25,968 nucleotides of DNA, from contig JAPUJM010000073.1 in the NCBI GenBank assembly GCA_027296205.1, positions 1 through 25,968 on the forward strand, in the 5' to 3' direction. Shown one piece after another: positions 1 to 7,963 of this stretch. The notes under the pieces were generated by a model. The model saw only the letters and a program-made list of their open reading frames with translations, ran no database searches and had not been told where the DNA came from. Position 1 is the stretch's first letter, and each line of letters begins with the position of its first letter. A program made the translations under genes and the position numbers. The stretch comes from Actinomycetota bacterium (lineage in GTDB: Bacteria > Actinomycetota > Acidimicrobiia > Spongiisociales > ZC4RG35).

Positions 1-1596
1 GTGATCGGTGTCTCGATTGCTCGAGCCGTGGGGATCACCCTGCGTCGCATGGGCGCCTACTTCGCCCAACATCGAATCCAGTATCGGGACCGGGTCGACG
101 TCACCGATCGGTATCTCGATCTTCCCGTCGAATGGCATCGTCGCCATTCCACCGGGCAATTGCTGGCCAATGTCAACGAGGACGTCGAAGCCGCCTCTTT
201 CGTCGCCGCTCCCCTACCGATGGCCTTTGGGGTCATCATCATGCTCGTCGTCACCGCGATTCTTCTCCTTCTCACCGATCCCTTTCTGGCGCTGATCGGC
301 TTCTCGGTAGGCCCGGCGCTGCTAATCGTCAATTATACGTTCCAGCGAAGGATGAGGGCTGTCGCCGCCAGGGCCCAGCGGCTCCGGGCCGAAGTTGCCG
401 ACATCGCCCATGAGTCATTCGATGCGGCTCTGGTCGTCAAGACTCTGGGCCGTGAGGATGCGGAGGTAGGCCGGTTCGGGGAGCGATCCGACGCCCTGAG
501 AGACCGCATGGTCGAGGTCGGTCGTCTGAGGGCGATCTTTGATCCGGTGATCGAGGCATTACCCAGCATCGGCATACTTGCCATCCTCGCCGTTGGCGCA
601 TGGAGGGTCGATCAAGGCGTCCTCACCACCGGGTCCCTCATAGCCTTCGCCTACCTCTTCAGGCTCGTCGCGCTTCCAATGCGAGTCTTCGGGTGGCTGC
701 TCGGTGAGATTCCTCGCTCGGTGGTAGGGCTCGATCGGGTCGAGGCCGTCCTCAACGAGGAGGCACGCGTTGAGTACGGGGCGGTCGGCACCTCCGAGGA
801 TGGTGGCGCCGAAGCCTCTGCGGAGTCGGTGAGATATCTGTATGCGGATACCGAGCACGAAGACCTTTCCGCCTCCGCTGGCAGTACAGAAAGCCTGATG
901 AGCGATGACGAGCGCCGCGGTATCGAGTCGGTCACGCTCAATGTAAGCGCCGGGACGAGGGTTGCCCTTGTTGGCCCCACCGGGTCTGGCAAATCAACAG
1001 TGGCCCACTTGCTGGTGCGACTCTTCGACCCCGAGAAGGGTGAGATCTGTCTCGACGGCCGCGGTCTGGTCGATCTGGACCGGTCGGCACTTGCCCGGTC
1101 GGTGAGCGTCGTCTTCCAGGAGACTTTCCTCTTCAACGACTCCGTTTATCACAACATCACGCTGGGCGAGCCCTTCGACGAGTCCGACGTGATCGCGGCG
1201 GCCGAACTCGCCCAAGCCGACGACTTCATCATGGGGCTTCCCGACGGATATGCCACGGTTGTTGGTGAGCGCGGAGCCTCGCTTTCCGGTGGACAGAGAC
1301 AACGTATCGCCATTGCCCGGGCACTGGTGCGGGAGCCGAGACTTCTCGTCTTAGACGATGCCACCTCTGCTGTCGACCCGGCCGTCGAGAGCGCGATCCT
1401 CGACGGTTTGGAGCAGTTGGACACCAGCGTGGTGATCGTGGCCTATCGACGGTCCTCCATAGTGCTTGCCGACGAGGTGATCTACATCGAGGACGGCCGC
1501 GTCATCGACCGCGGCACACACAAGGCGCTTTACAGGTCCCTCCCGGCCTATCGGAGCCTCATCGATGCCTACGACCAGATAGAGGAGCCGGCGTGA
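1..1596 (+). CDS. ABC exporter half-transporter, degenerate-site subunit (5' end cut by window)
   Basis: Membrane permease domain fused to an ATPase, one half of a type-IV (ABCB-like) exporter. The visible 531 residues lack the usual first ~50-60 residues with TM1, so the true start probably lies left of the window; the GTG at base 1 is only the first in-frame codon. Membrane segments are seen around residues 70-95, 95-112 and 185-225. The nucleotide-binding domain has Walker A GPTGSGKST (325-333), Q-loop Q373, a perfect signature LSGGQ (428-432) and Walker B LLVLDD (448-453). The catalytic glutamate is replaced by Asp453 and the switch histidine by Tyr482. Both changes are typical of the non-hydrolysing site in heterodimeric exporters (TM287/288, BmrCD, TAP type). 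It overlaps the next gene by 4 bp (GTGA), so the two are co-translated. The substrate (drug, lipid or peptide) cannot be told from sequence. Confidence 0.93.
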   Translation: MIGVSIARAVGITLRRMGAYFAQHRIQYRDRVDVTDRYLDLPVEWHRRHSTGQLLANVNEDVEAASFVAAPLPMAFGVIIMLVVTAILLLLTDPFLALIGFSVGPALLIVNYTFQRRMRAVAARAQRLRAEVADIAHESFDAALVVKTLGREDAEVGRFGERSDALRDRMVEVGRLRAIFDPVIEALPSIGILAILAVGAWRVDQGVLTTGSLIAFAYLFRLVALPMRVFGWLLGEIPRSVVGLDRVEAVLNEEARVEYGAVGTSEDGGAEASAESVRYLYADTEHEDLSASAGSTESLMSDDERRGIESVTLNVSAGTRVALVGPTGSGKSTVAHLLVRLFDPEKGEICLDGRGLVDLDRSALARSVSVVFQETFLFNDSVYHNITLGEPFDESDVIAAAELAQADDFIMGLPDGYATVVGERGASLSGGQRQRIAIARALVREPRLLVLDDATSAVDPAVESAILDGLEQLDTSVVIVAYRRSSIVLADEVIYIEDGRVIDRGTHKALYRSLPAYRSLIDAYDQIEEPA

Positions 1597-3416
1597 CCGC
1601 TGGAGCGGCCGTCGATACCGTACCGACGGAGGGCACCGAGAAGGGTGCCGTCGCCACCATCCGACGAGGTCTGAGTCTTTCCCCCGAGCTCCGTCGAGGG
1701 CTTGCGGGGACCATTGGCATTGCCCTGGTGGCGACCGCCGGCAGAGTGATTGTGCCGATCGCCATCCAGCAGATAATCGATGGCGGCCTCGATGACGGGG
1801 CGATTGATATCGGCTTCGTCGTCCAGATGACGCTCATCGCGCTGGCGGCGGTGCTGATCACCGCCGGCGCCACCGGGTGGATGCACCTTCGTCTGGCCCG
1901 CGTCGCCGAAACCGCCCTATCGGGTCTCCGCATCCGCGCGTTCCGACACATCCATGATCTGTCGATGCTCCACCAGGCCTCCGAGCAGAGAGGCGTGCTC
2001 GTCTCGCGGGTCACCTCCGATGTCGATCAGATCAGCCGTTTCATGCAGTGGGCCGGTCTCATGATCATCATCAATGGCGGCCAAGCCATTCTGGCCCTCA
2101 TTGTCATGCTCGTGCTCTCGGTACCGCTTGGTCTGATCGTCGTCGCCCTCGTGCCGTTCATCGTTTTGATGATTCGCTGGTTCCAGAGCAGGCTCGAGGT
2201 CGCCTATCTCATAGTGCGCGAGCGGGTCGGCCACATGCTTGCTCTCCTCGCGGAGACCGTGGTTGGTGCACCCGTGATACGTGCCTATGGCATTGAGTCA
2301 GGGACCCGCAAACGTCTCGAGGAGGCGATCGAGAGCCATCGGAGCGCCGCCGTCAAAGCCGGACGGTTGTCTGCTTCATTCTCGGGTGCAGGCGAAATCT
2401 CATCCTCGGTGGTTGTCGCCGCCGTCCTGGTGGTGGGCACGGTGATGGCGGCTCAGGGATCCACCACCGTCGGCACCGTTGTTGCGTTCCTCTTCCTCGT
2501 CCAGCTATTCGTTCAACCTGTCCAGATCATGGGCGAAGCCGTGAATGAGGCGCAGACGGCGGTAGCCGGCTGGCGACGAGTTCTCGACATACTCGACATC
2601 GCACCCGACGTTGCCGACCCCGGGCCCGATGGTGTGGACCTGCCACACGAGGCGGTCGGGGTGCACTTCGAGCGGGTCACCTTCCGCTATCCGCAGTCGG
2701 GCCAGCCGGCAGCCGACGCCACCGCATCGCCTGCGCTGCGTGACACCACGATCGAGATACCCCCGGAGCAAAGAGTCGCCATTGTGGGCGAAACCGGGTC
2801 GGGTAAGACGACCTTCGCCAAGCTTCTCTCCAGACTGATGGATCCCACCGAGGGCAGGGTGCTGATCGGGAATGTTGATGTTCGCACTCTCAGGTTTGCA
2901 TCGCTCCGTGACCGGGTGGTGATGGTGCCGCAAGATGGGGTTCTCTTCCGGGGCTCGATTGCGGACAACGTTCGGATGGGACGCCCCGATGCCACCGAGG
3001 AAGACCTGGTTGCCGTCTTCGACCATCTCGGTCTCAGGGAGTGGCTCAACGAGTTGGCAGCCGGTCTCGACACCCCGGTTGGTGAACGTGGTAGTGCCCT
3101 TTCTGTGGGTGAGCGCCAACTGGTCACACTGGTGCGAGCTGCGATCGCGGACCCCGACCTTCTCATCCTCGACGAAGCGACGTCGGCGGTCGATCCGGTG
3201 ACGGAGGTTCGGATAAGCCAGGCGCTCAACGAGCTCACGGCAGGCCGAACGGTGGTGACGATTGCCCATCGGTTGTCTACGGCGGAGGCCTCCGATCGGA
3301 TTCTGGTGTTCGATCAGGGCGAAATCGTCCAGGACGGCACCCATGCCCAACTCAAGACCGACGGAGGGGTGTACGGCAGGCTGTACAGCTCATGGGAACG
3401 GGGAACATCCCAATAA
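1593..3416 (+). CDS. ABC exporter half-transporter, catalytic-site subunit
   Basis: Complete 607-residue half-exporter: a cytoplasmic N-terminus, about six membrane segments (roughly residues 35-325) and a C-terminal ATPase. Walker A is GETGSGKTT (399-407), Walker B ends D527-E528, and the switch histidine H559 is present. The signature is LSVGE (503-507) instead of LSGGQ. This complements the upstream subunit: the intact Walker B/H-loop here faces the intact LSGGQ of the partner (active site), while the poor LSVGE faces the partner's Asp/Tyr site (inactive). The GTG start at 1593 overlaps the upstream stop (GTGA), and a good ribosome site AGAGGAG lies at 1581-1587. The two genes form one operon. 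An expressed asymmetric heterodimer in the cytoplasmic membrane is inferred; the substrate is unknown. Confidence 0.93.
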   Translation: MTAGAAVDTVPTEGTEKGAVATIRRGLSLSPELRRGLAGTIGIALVATAGRVIVPIAIQQIIDGGLDDGAIDIGFVVQMTLIALAAVLITAGATGWMHLRLARVAETALSGLRIRAFRHIHDLSMLHQASEQRGVLVSRVTSDVDQISRFMQWAGLMIIINGGQAILALIVMLVLSVPLGLIVVALVPFIVLMIRWFQSRLEVAYLIVRERVGHMLALLAETVVGAPVIRAYGIESGTRKRLEEAIESHRSAAVKAGRLSASFSGAGEISSSVVVAAVLVVGTVMAAQGSTTVGTVVAFLFLVQLFVQPVQIMGEAVNEAQTAVAGWRRVLDILDIAPDVADPGPDGVDLPHEAVGVHFERVTFRYPQSGQPAADATASPALRDTTIEIPPEQRVAIVGETGSGKTTFAKLLSRLMDPTEGRVLIGNVDVRTLRFASLRDRVVMVPQDGVLFRGSIADNVRMGRPDATEEDLVAVFDHLGLREWLNELAAGLDTPVGERGSALSVGERQLVTLVRAAIADPDLLILDEATSAVDPVTEVRISQALNELTAGRTVVTIAHRLSTAEASDRILVFDQGEIVQDGTHAQLKTDGGVYGRLYSSWERGTSQ

Positions 3417-3455
3417 ACCAATTGTTTGTGGTCCCGGTCTGGCCCGAGACGGTAG

Positions 3456-3884
3456 CTACCGATCGGCGTCTAGCTCTACCTCGATCGTCTTGCCACCCCA
3501 ACCGTTGACCAGATCCCGCGCTTGGACGGTGACCGAGTCGACATCATCCGGGATCTCGATTCCGCTCAGCGATCGTGTGAACGGCTGCTCATTCGCATGG
3601 TCATGGAGCAATACCCTCAAGCCGTATTCGGCGCCGTCGCTACCTGCAACACGCCAGGCATCTGCGTATCGCTCCGGGGAGTCATATGGAGAGCTGATGG
3701 TGACGTCGAACCGATAGCTGCCGTCGGCGATTCGCTGCGTCTCAACCGCGATGACATCGGGATAGATTCCGGCCTCCTTTGCATTCTCTGTGATGCTGGA
3801 TTGTTGCTCGTCGCTCCCCTGGGCGCATGAGAGCGAGGTCAAACCGACAATCAAGACCACTGTCGACCAGGATGGACGGCGCAT
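3456..3884 (-). CDS. Small exported conserved hypothetical protein (possible lipoprotein)
   Basis: A 142-residue protein with an N-terminal hydrophobic signal (about residues 6-20) ending at a cysteine (context LTSLSC). The residue at -3 is Ser rather than Leu, so the lipobox is imperfect and lipidation is only possible. The mature part carries motifs I recognise from a widespread family of short exported hypotheticals: YADAWRV, then RVLLHDH and EQPFTRSL, then a C-terminal GWGGKTIEVEL. Function is not known to me; it looks like a small beta-rich domain. The ATG at 3884 shares one base with the stop of the upstream amidase gene (TGATG), so it is translationally coupled; a TTG one codon earlier is less likely. 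Being co-transcribed with a wall amidase suggests an envelope role. It converges with the ABC operon, only 39 bp away. Confidence 0.75.
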   Translation of the reverse strand: MRRPSWSTVVLIVGLTSLSCAQGSDEQQSSITENAKEAGIYPDVIAVETQRIADGSYRFDVTISSPYDSPERYADAWRVAGSDGAEYGLRVLLHDHANEQPFTRSLSGIEIPDDVDSVTVQARDLVNGWGGKTIEVELDADR

Positions 3885-4906
3885 CAACGGCCCAGGTCCG
3901 GGTCGGTGCAGACATCTTTGCCCACCCCTGGTTCGGGGTTGAACACCCTTCCTGCGACAAAGCCGGAGCCTTCGCCGTCGGATTGGAGATACTCGGAGAT
4001 TGCTTGGGCGATGGCCCCGGCGGCGACGGGGACATACATCGGATCTTGCTGAAGCTCGGCCTCGGCGCGGTTGGAGATGTAGCCGAGTTCGATCAGGGCA
4101 GTGGATGTCTGAGGATGGCGGATGATCCCGTAGGCATCGTCACCGCGACTGTTGAGAACGGTCATCACACCGGCATCGTCCGCTGCAACCCAAATGATGT
4201 CGAATCCATCAAGCGCCTGCATCGCGCGTTTCCAGAGAAGACCTCCAAGACGTCGCGACGTTGAGGAGTTGGCCTGAATGAACACCTCGACACCGGGAAT
4301 CGGCGACGGCCCTGGACTCGGTGAGTTGTGGTGGATCGACACCATGATTTCGGCATCGAGGCTGTCGGCGAGTTGGGCCCGTACGCTGAGAGGAGAGGCG
4401 TAGTCTCCCGAACGTGTCACCACGGCCGAGATGCCCTGTTCCCAGAGGAGTTGCTCGACGGCCTGGGCCACCAGCAGGTTGATCTCCTTTTCCGCCACAC
4501 CGGTCGAAGCCACCGCCCCGGTGTCCACCGGTCCTCCGTGGCCGGGGTCGATGACAACGGTTGTCGTCCCAAAAGCCACCCCGTCCTCGAGCAAGACCTC
4601 GTTCCCACACGGTGTCAGCACCTGGTAGCCGAGGAGGGTGGCCGCCAGGATGGTGACAGGCACTCCGGTGGTGGTGAGGAGTCCCAGTGGGTTGGTGGGC
4701 ACAGTCGATGCGGGTGGTTCGCTCGTCGAGGTCGACTGTCGAACAGTCGATGTGGTCAAAGACGTGCTGCTGGCCGCCAAAGTAGATGAGATTGTCGACA
4801 CGGTCGTTTGATCCGTGGTCAGGTCCCTGGCACCGCAAGAGATCGTCACCATCAACGTAAGTGTGAGGAGCCCCAGCGTCGGTGCGGCATCAGCAGATCT
4901 TTGCAC
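3884..4906 (-). CDS. N-acetylmuramoyl-L-alanine amidase (Amidase_3), exported
   Basis: Zinc amidase that cuts the bond between MurNAc and L-Ala in peptidoglycan. Length is 340 residues. A signal segment (about 10-23) ends at Cys24 (VTISC), which may be a lipoprotein cysteine although the -3 residue is Thr. Residues about 30-75 are a Ser/Thr-rich linker. The catalytic domain (about 115-308) has DPGHGG with Zn ligand H123, E139 in AEKEINL, H192 in SIHHN and catalytic E273 in IELGYISN, so all key residues are present. The C-terminal ~30 residues lie outside the domain. The GTG start at 4906 is supported by a leaderless-type -10 (TAACGT at 4918-4913, six bases upstream); no Shine-Dalgarno sequence is seen. 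It is the first gene of a two-gene operon. Confidence 0.9.
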   Translation of the reverse strand: MQRSADAAPTLGLLTLTLMVTISCGARDLTTDQTTVSTISSTLAASSTSLTTSTVRQSTSTSEPPASTVPTNPLGLLTTTGVPVTILAATLLGYQVLTPCGNEVLLEDGVAFGTTTVVIDPGHGGPVDTGAVASTGVAEKEINLLVAQAVEQLLWEQGISAVVTRSGDYASPLSVRAQLADSLDAEIMVSIHHNSPSPGPSPIPGVEVFIQANSSTSRRLGGLLWKRAMQALDGFDIIWVAADDAGVMTVLNSRGDDAYGIIRHPQTSTALIELGYISNRAEAELQQDPMYVPVAAGAIAQAISEYLQSDGEGSGFVAGRVFNPEPGVGKDVCTDPDLGR

Positions 4907-4912
4907 TGTGGC

Positions 4913-4937
4913 ACGTTATTGCCGTATGACATATTGT
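4913..4937. promoter_or_regulatory. Divergent pair of leaderless-type -10 elements
   Basis: On the minus strand TAACGT (4918-4913) sits six bases before the amidase GTG at 4906. On the plus strand TATTGT (4932-4937) sits six bases before the ATG at 4944. Both match TAnnnT at the spacing expected when transcription begins at the start codon itself. The two elements are only 13 bp apart, so the polymerases would compete. No good -35 match is seen on either side. Confidence 0.5.
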
Positions 4938-4943
4938 GTGGTC

Positions 4944-5123
4944 ATGTTCGGTCCACTCAACGGTGTTCGGGTCGCCCTGGTGGCCGCAGCAGTGGTAGCG
5001 GCCCTCGCCGCCTTTTTCACCGGATTCACCGGCGCAGGAGTTGTCTTGTTGGTCGGGGTGACGATCCACGGAGTCGGCTGGCTATATCTGTACAACCAGC
5101 GAGACACCGACGCTTCCGATTAG
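4944..5123 (+). CDS. Small two-helix membrane protein, unknown function
   Basis: A 59-residue protein that I do not recognise. It has two hydrophobic stretches, about residues 9-27 (VRVALVAAAVVAALAAFF) and 33-52 (GVVLLVGVTIHGVGWLYLY), joined by a short Gly/Thr turn, and a charged tail ending RDTDASD. Third codon positions are mostly G or C, as in the surrounding genes, which supports real coding. The frame stays open upstream to an ATG at 4926, but the ATG at 4944 is preferred because TATTGT lies exactly six bases before it. It is divergent from the amidase and shares its promoter region, so an envelope link is possible but unproven. Confidence 0.6.
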   Translation: MFGPLNGVRVALVAAAVVAALAAFFTGFTGAGVVLLVGVTIHGVGWLYLYNQRDTDASD

Positions 5124-5195
5124 CCGGTCGAGGCGGAGGAGGTGCGAGGATCGCTGGAAGCAGTGTGGTGTGGTCACCCACAGCAACGTCTCCGG

Positions 5196-6902
5196 CTAGA
5201 TAGACAGGGTTTGGGCAAAAGCCCCGGCCAGTTTGGCTGAAGAATCGGTGAGCTCCGCGTGACGCTTCTGGGGTTCGGCTCCGGCCTCGCTCCGCAGGTC
5301 CACGTAGATCTTCAACTTTGGCTCGGTGCCGCTGGGACGAACCAGAACCCTTCCCTGATCACCCAGCGAAAGCTCCACCAGGGCTTGGGCGCCGAGCCAC
5401 ATAGGCCGCTGATCGGCGCCGACACTGAAGTCGGTGACGGCGTCGATCTCGTAGGCGCCCAAGGTGTCAGGTGGGTTCGCTGCCAGAGTCGCCACGGCCG
5501 ATTGGATGGCTTTCAGCCCCTCCGCCCCGGGTCTGACAATCGAGTGCTGGGCACTGACCCAGAGTCCAAACTCCCTCCACAGGTCGTTCAATTGATCAAG
5601 AACGGTCCGACCCTCGCTCCTCAACCCGGCGACCAGATCGCAGAACACGAGAGCCGCAGAGATGCCGTCCTTGTCCCTGACGGTCGACCCGACGGTGTAT
5701 CCGAGTGCCTCTTCGTAGCCAAAGACGAATCGGCCCTTTCCGAGTGCCTCCAATGCCATGGCGGCGTTGGCGATCCACTTGAAGCCGGTCAGGGTGACCT
5801 CGTGCAGGGCCCTTCGCGCTTCGGCGACGTGGCCAAGCATCGGGCTGGAGACGATCGAGTTCATGACGATTGGCCGCAGCTCTCCACTGACGTGCTCAAG
5901 GATGTAGTTGCCGAGCAGGACGCCAATCTCGTTCCCCGTCAGTGGTCGCCATCCGTCTTCAGATGGCACGACAATCGCCAGACGATCGGCGTCCGGATCG
6001 TTGGCGATGATCAGGTCGGCGTCTACCTGCCCTGCAAGCTCGGTGGCTAGATCGAGCGCGCCCTTCTCTTCTGGATTGGGAAACGCCACTGTCGGAAACG
6101 TGCCGTCTGGCTCTGCTTGGAGGGGAACCGTGATGAGACCGCTGTGTCCGGCTCGACGAAACAACTCCTCGAGCACCCGACCGCCGACGCCGTGCATCGC
6201 CGTGTAGACCACCGTCATGTCGGAGCGGATCGGCGAAGGACGACTGGCGTTCACCTGTTCCCAATACTGATCGAGGATGTCGTTCGGCACCGGGGTGACC
6301 AGTGGCGACCCTCCAGCGAATGCAGACTCGACACGCGCCACCTCTCTTGCTGGAGCGGCGAGGTCGATCGCGGAGGCGATGTCACCGTCAACAGGGGGGA
6401 TTATCTGCGCGGCGTTGTCCGCATACACCTTGTACCCATTGTCGGCCGGCGGATTATGCGACGCCGTAACGACGACAGCGGCTGCCGCCCGGAGTTGCTT
6501 GGCGGCAAACGCCACCAGAGGCGTGGGTGCAAAGTCGGGAAAGAAGACGACGGAGATACCCACGGCCGCGAGGACGCCAGAGGTGTCCTCCGCAAACTGT
6601 TTGCTTGTCGGTCGTGCATCGAACCCCACCACGACGGGGCGCTCCGGCACACCGTCGTTCTCATCGATCAAGTAGCTGGCCAGACCACTTGTTGTTCTGA
6701 TGACCACGGCCCGGTTCATGCGGTTGGGGCCTGCGCCGACCTTCCCTCTTATCCCGGCGGTCCCGAAAGAGAGTGATTGGTCCAGACGCGCTTCGAGCTC
6801 GGCTGTGTCAGACGTATCGATGAGGTCTTGGAGCTCGGACCGGGTCTGCGGATCGGGATCCCCGGCGATCCAGTCTTCTGCTCGTCTGATCAGGTCGGTC
6901 AC
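5196..6902 (-). CDS. Phospho-sugar mutase (phosphoglucomutase/phosphomannomutase)
   Basis: Alpha-D-phosphohexomutase that interconverts hexose 1- and 6-phosphates. It has 568 residues, the length of the long PgcA/PGM2-like group. Motifs from the chosen start are: phosphoserine loop TASHNP with Ser148, metal site DPDADR (D302, D304, D306), sugar-specificity loop GYEEALG (395-401) and phosphate-binding RPSGTEPK (522-529). The sugar loop GYEEA rather than GEMSG fits the PGM2-like group and glucose or broad use; specificity cannot be fixed from sequence. The frame extends further upstream, but the GTG at 6902 is preferred: it makes a 4-bp GTGA overlap with the end of galE and gives the family N-terminus. 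Operon with galE, so it likely supplies glucose-1-phosphate for UDP-sugars used in the envelope. Confidence 0.93.
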   Translation of the reverse strand: MTDLIRRAEDWIAGDPDPQTRSELQDLIDTSDTAELEARLDQSLSFGTAGIRGKVGAGPNRMNRAVVIRTTSGLASYLIDENDGVPERPVVVGFDARPTSKQFAEDTSGVLAAVGISVVFFPDFAPTPLVAFAAKQLRAAAAVVVTASHNPPADNGYKVYADNAAQIIPPVDGDIASAIDLAAPAREVARVESAFAGGSPLVTPVPNDILDQYWEQVNASRPSPIRSDMTVVYTAMHGVGGRVLEELFRRAGHSGLITVPLQAEPDGTFPTVAFPNPEEKGALDLATELAGQVDADLIIANDPDADRLAIVVPSEDGWRPLTGNEIGVLLGNYILEHVSGELRPIVMNSIVSSPMLGHVAEARRALHEVTLTGFKWIANAAMALEALGKGRFVFGYEEALGYTVGSTVRDKDGISAALVFCDLVAGLRSEGRTVLDQLNDLWREFGLWVSAQHSIVRPGAEGLKAIQSAVATLAANPPDTLGAYEIDAVTDFSVGADQRPMWLGAQALVELSLGDQGRVLVRPSGTEPKLKIYVDLRSEAGAEPQKRHAELTDSSAKLAGAFAQTLSI

Positions 6903-7906
6903 GGCAAGCGAGAGTAGCTCTGCTGCCAGCGCCAGGAATCGGCACACATGTCGGCGAGATCCCGGGATGTCTTCCATCCCAACACCGATTCGGCCCGGGT
7001 CACATCCGCCCAATTGGCAGCGACGTCACCCGCCCTGCGCTCCACCACCTCGTAGGGAATTGGCTTACCGGAGACTTCCTCGTAAGTGTGCACGACCTCC
7101 AAGACGCTGCTGCCTTCGCCGGTCCCCAGGTTGTAGGTGTGGACACCCGCATCTCCCGCATGAGTGTCCAGAGCGGCGACATGACCTTCGCCAAGATCCA
7201 CCACGTGGATGTAGTCGCGCACTCCGGTCCCGTCCGGCGTTGGATAATCCCCACCGAACACGCTGAGCCGGGCAAGCTCTCCGGCCGCGACCTTGGCCAC
7301 ATATGGCATCAAATTGTTTGGTGTGCCTCGAGGCTCTTCCCCGATCAACCCTGACGGATGGGCGCCAACCGGGTTGAAGTAGCGAAGCAGGGACACGCTC
7401 CAATCTGGGTTGGCCTCCTGAACGTCCCTCAGGATCTGCTCCATCATGATCTTCGTCGAGCCGTACGGGTTTGTCGCCACCCCAATTGGCATGTCCTCGG
7501 TGAGGGGAAGCTCGGTCGGGTCGCCGTACACCGTCGCCGACGAGCTGAACACGAAAGTGGTGATGTCTGAGGCGATGAGCACTTCGAGGAGAGCGATTGT
7601 TCCTCCGACGTTGTTGTCGTAGTAGAGCATTGGCTTCTCCACCGACTCGCCGACCGCCTTGAGGGCTGCGAAGTGGATGCACGCATCGAAGCCCGAAGAA
7701 GCGATCGAGCCCATGGCGTCTCGGTCGCGGATGTCAGCCTCGTGGAACTCCGGTTGCCGCCCGGCAATCTCACCGATTCGTGCCAGCACAGAGCGACTGG
7801 CGTTGGACAGATTGTCGACGACAACCGGGTCGTGGCCGGCCTCGAGAAGCGACACCACGGTGTGGCTCCCGATGAATCCGGACCCGCCGGTTACTAAGAC
7901 ACGCAT
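6899..7906 (-). CDS. galE: UDP-glucose 4-epimerase
   Basis: Short-chain dehydrogenase-fold epimerase that interconverts UDP-glucose and UDP-galactose with tightly bound NAD. It has 335 residues, the usual size. The N-terminus reads MRVLVTGGSGFIG with the NAD-binding glycines at 7, 10 and 13. The catalytic groups are the serine/threonine stretch FSSSATVYG (120-128) and YGSTK with Y148 and K152. The ATG at 7906 is chosen because GalE proteins begin directly at this strand and TAATCT stands seven bases upstream; an ATG at 7930 would add eight residues without family support. The stop overlaps the mutase start by four bases. Cytoplasmic, supplying UDP-galactose for glycans. Confidence 0.95.
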   Translation of the reverse strand: MRVLVTGGSGFIGSHTVVSLLEAGHDPVVVDNLSNASRSVLARIGEIAGRQPEFHEADIRDRDAMGSIASSGFDACIHFAALKAVGESVEKPMLYYDNNVGGTIALLEVLIASDITTFVFSSSATVYGDPTELPLTEDMPIGVATNPYGSTKIMMEQILRDVQEANPDWSVSLLRYFNPVGAHPSGLIGEEPRGTPNNLMPYVAKVAAGELARLSVFGGDYPTPDGTGVRDYIHVVDLGEGHVAALDTHAGDAGVHTYNLGTGEGSSVLEVVHTYEEVSGKPIPYEVVERRAGDVAANWADVTRAESVLGWKTSRDLADMCADSWRWQQSYSRLP

Positions 7907-7913
7907 CACCGCC

Positions 7914-7934
7914 AGATTAGGAGTCTGCATTATA
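7914..7934 (-). promoter_or_regulatory. galE promoter, two candidate -10 hexamers
   Basis: TAATCT (7919-7914) lies seven bases before the galE ATG at 7906 and would give a leaderless mRNA. A perfect TATAAT (7934-7929) lies further up and would give a leader of about 16 nt. No convincing -35 hexamer is found at 16-19 nt from either. Confidence 0.45.
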
Positions 7935-7963
7935 TTCAGCGGGCTCCTACAGGTGGGTGTGCC

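Noticed and set aside
2505..3350. 281-residue open frame on the minus strand opposite the second ABC gene
   Set aside because: Arg/His-rich sequence without motifs, fully antisense to a gene with intact Walker and signature motifs; a GC-rich shadow frame.
3430..3461. Palindrome CGGTAGCTACCG and weak GTCT/AGAC arms between convergent genes, as a terminator
   Set aside because: The palindrome has no room for a loop and overlaps the stop codon at 3456; there is no U-tract on either strand.
5259..6050. 263-residue plus-strand open frame opposite the phospho-sugar mutase
   Set aside because: The minus strand carries all four mutase motifs; the plus frame has no recognisable domain.
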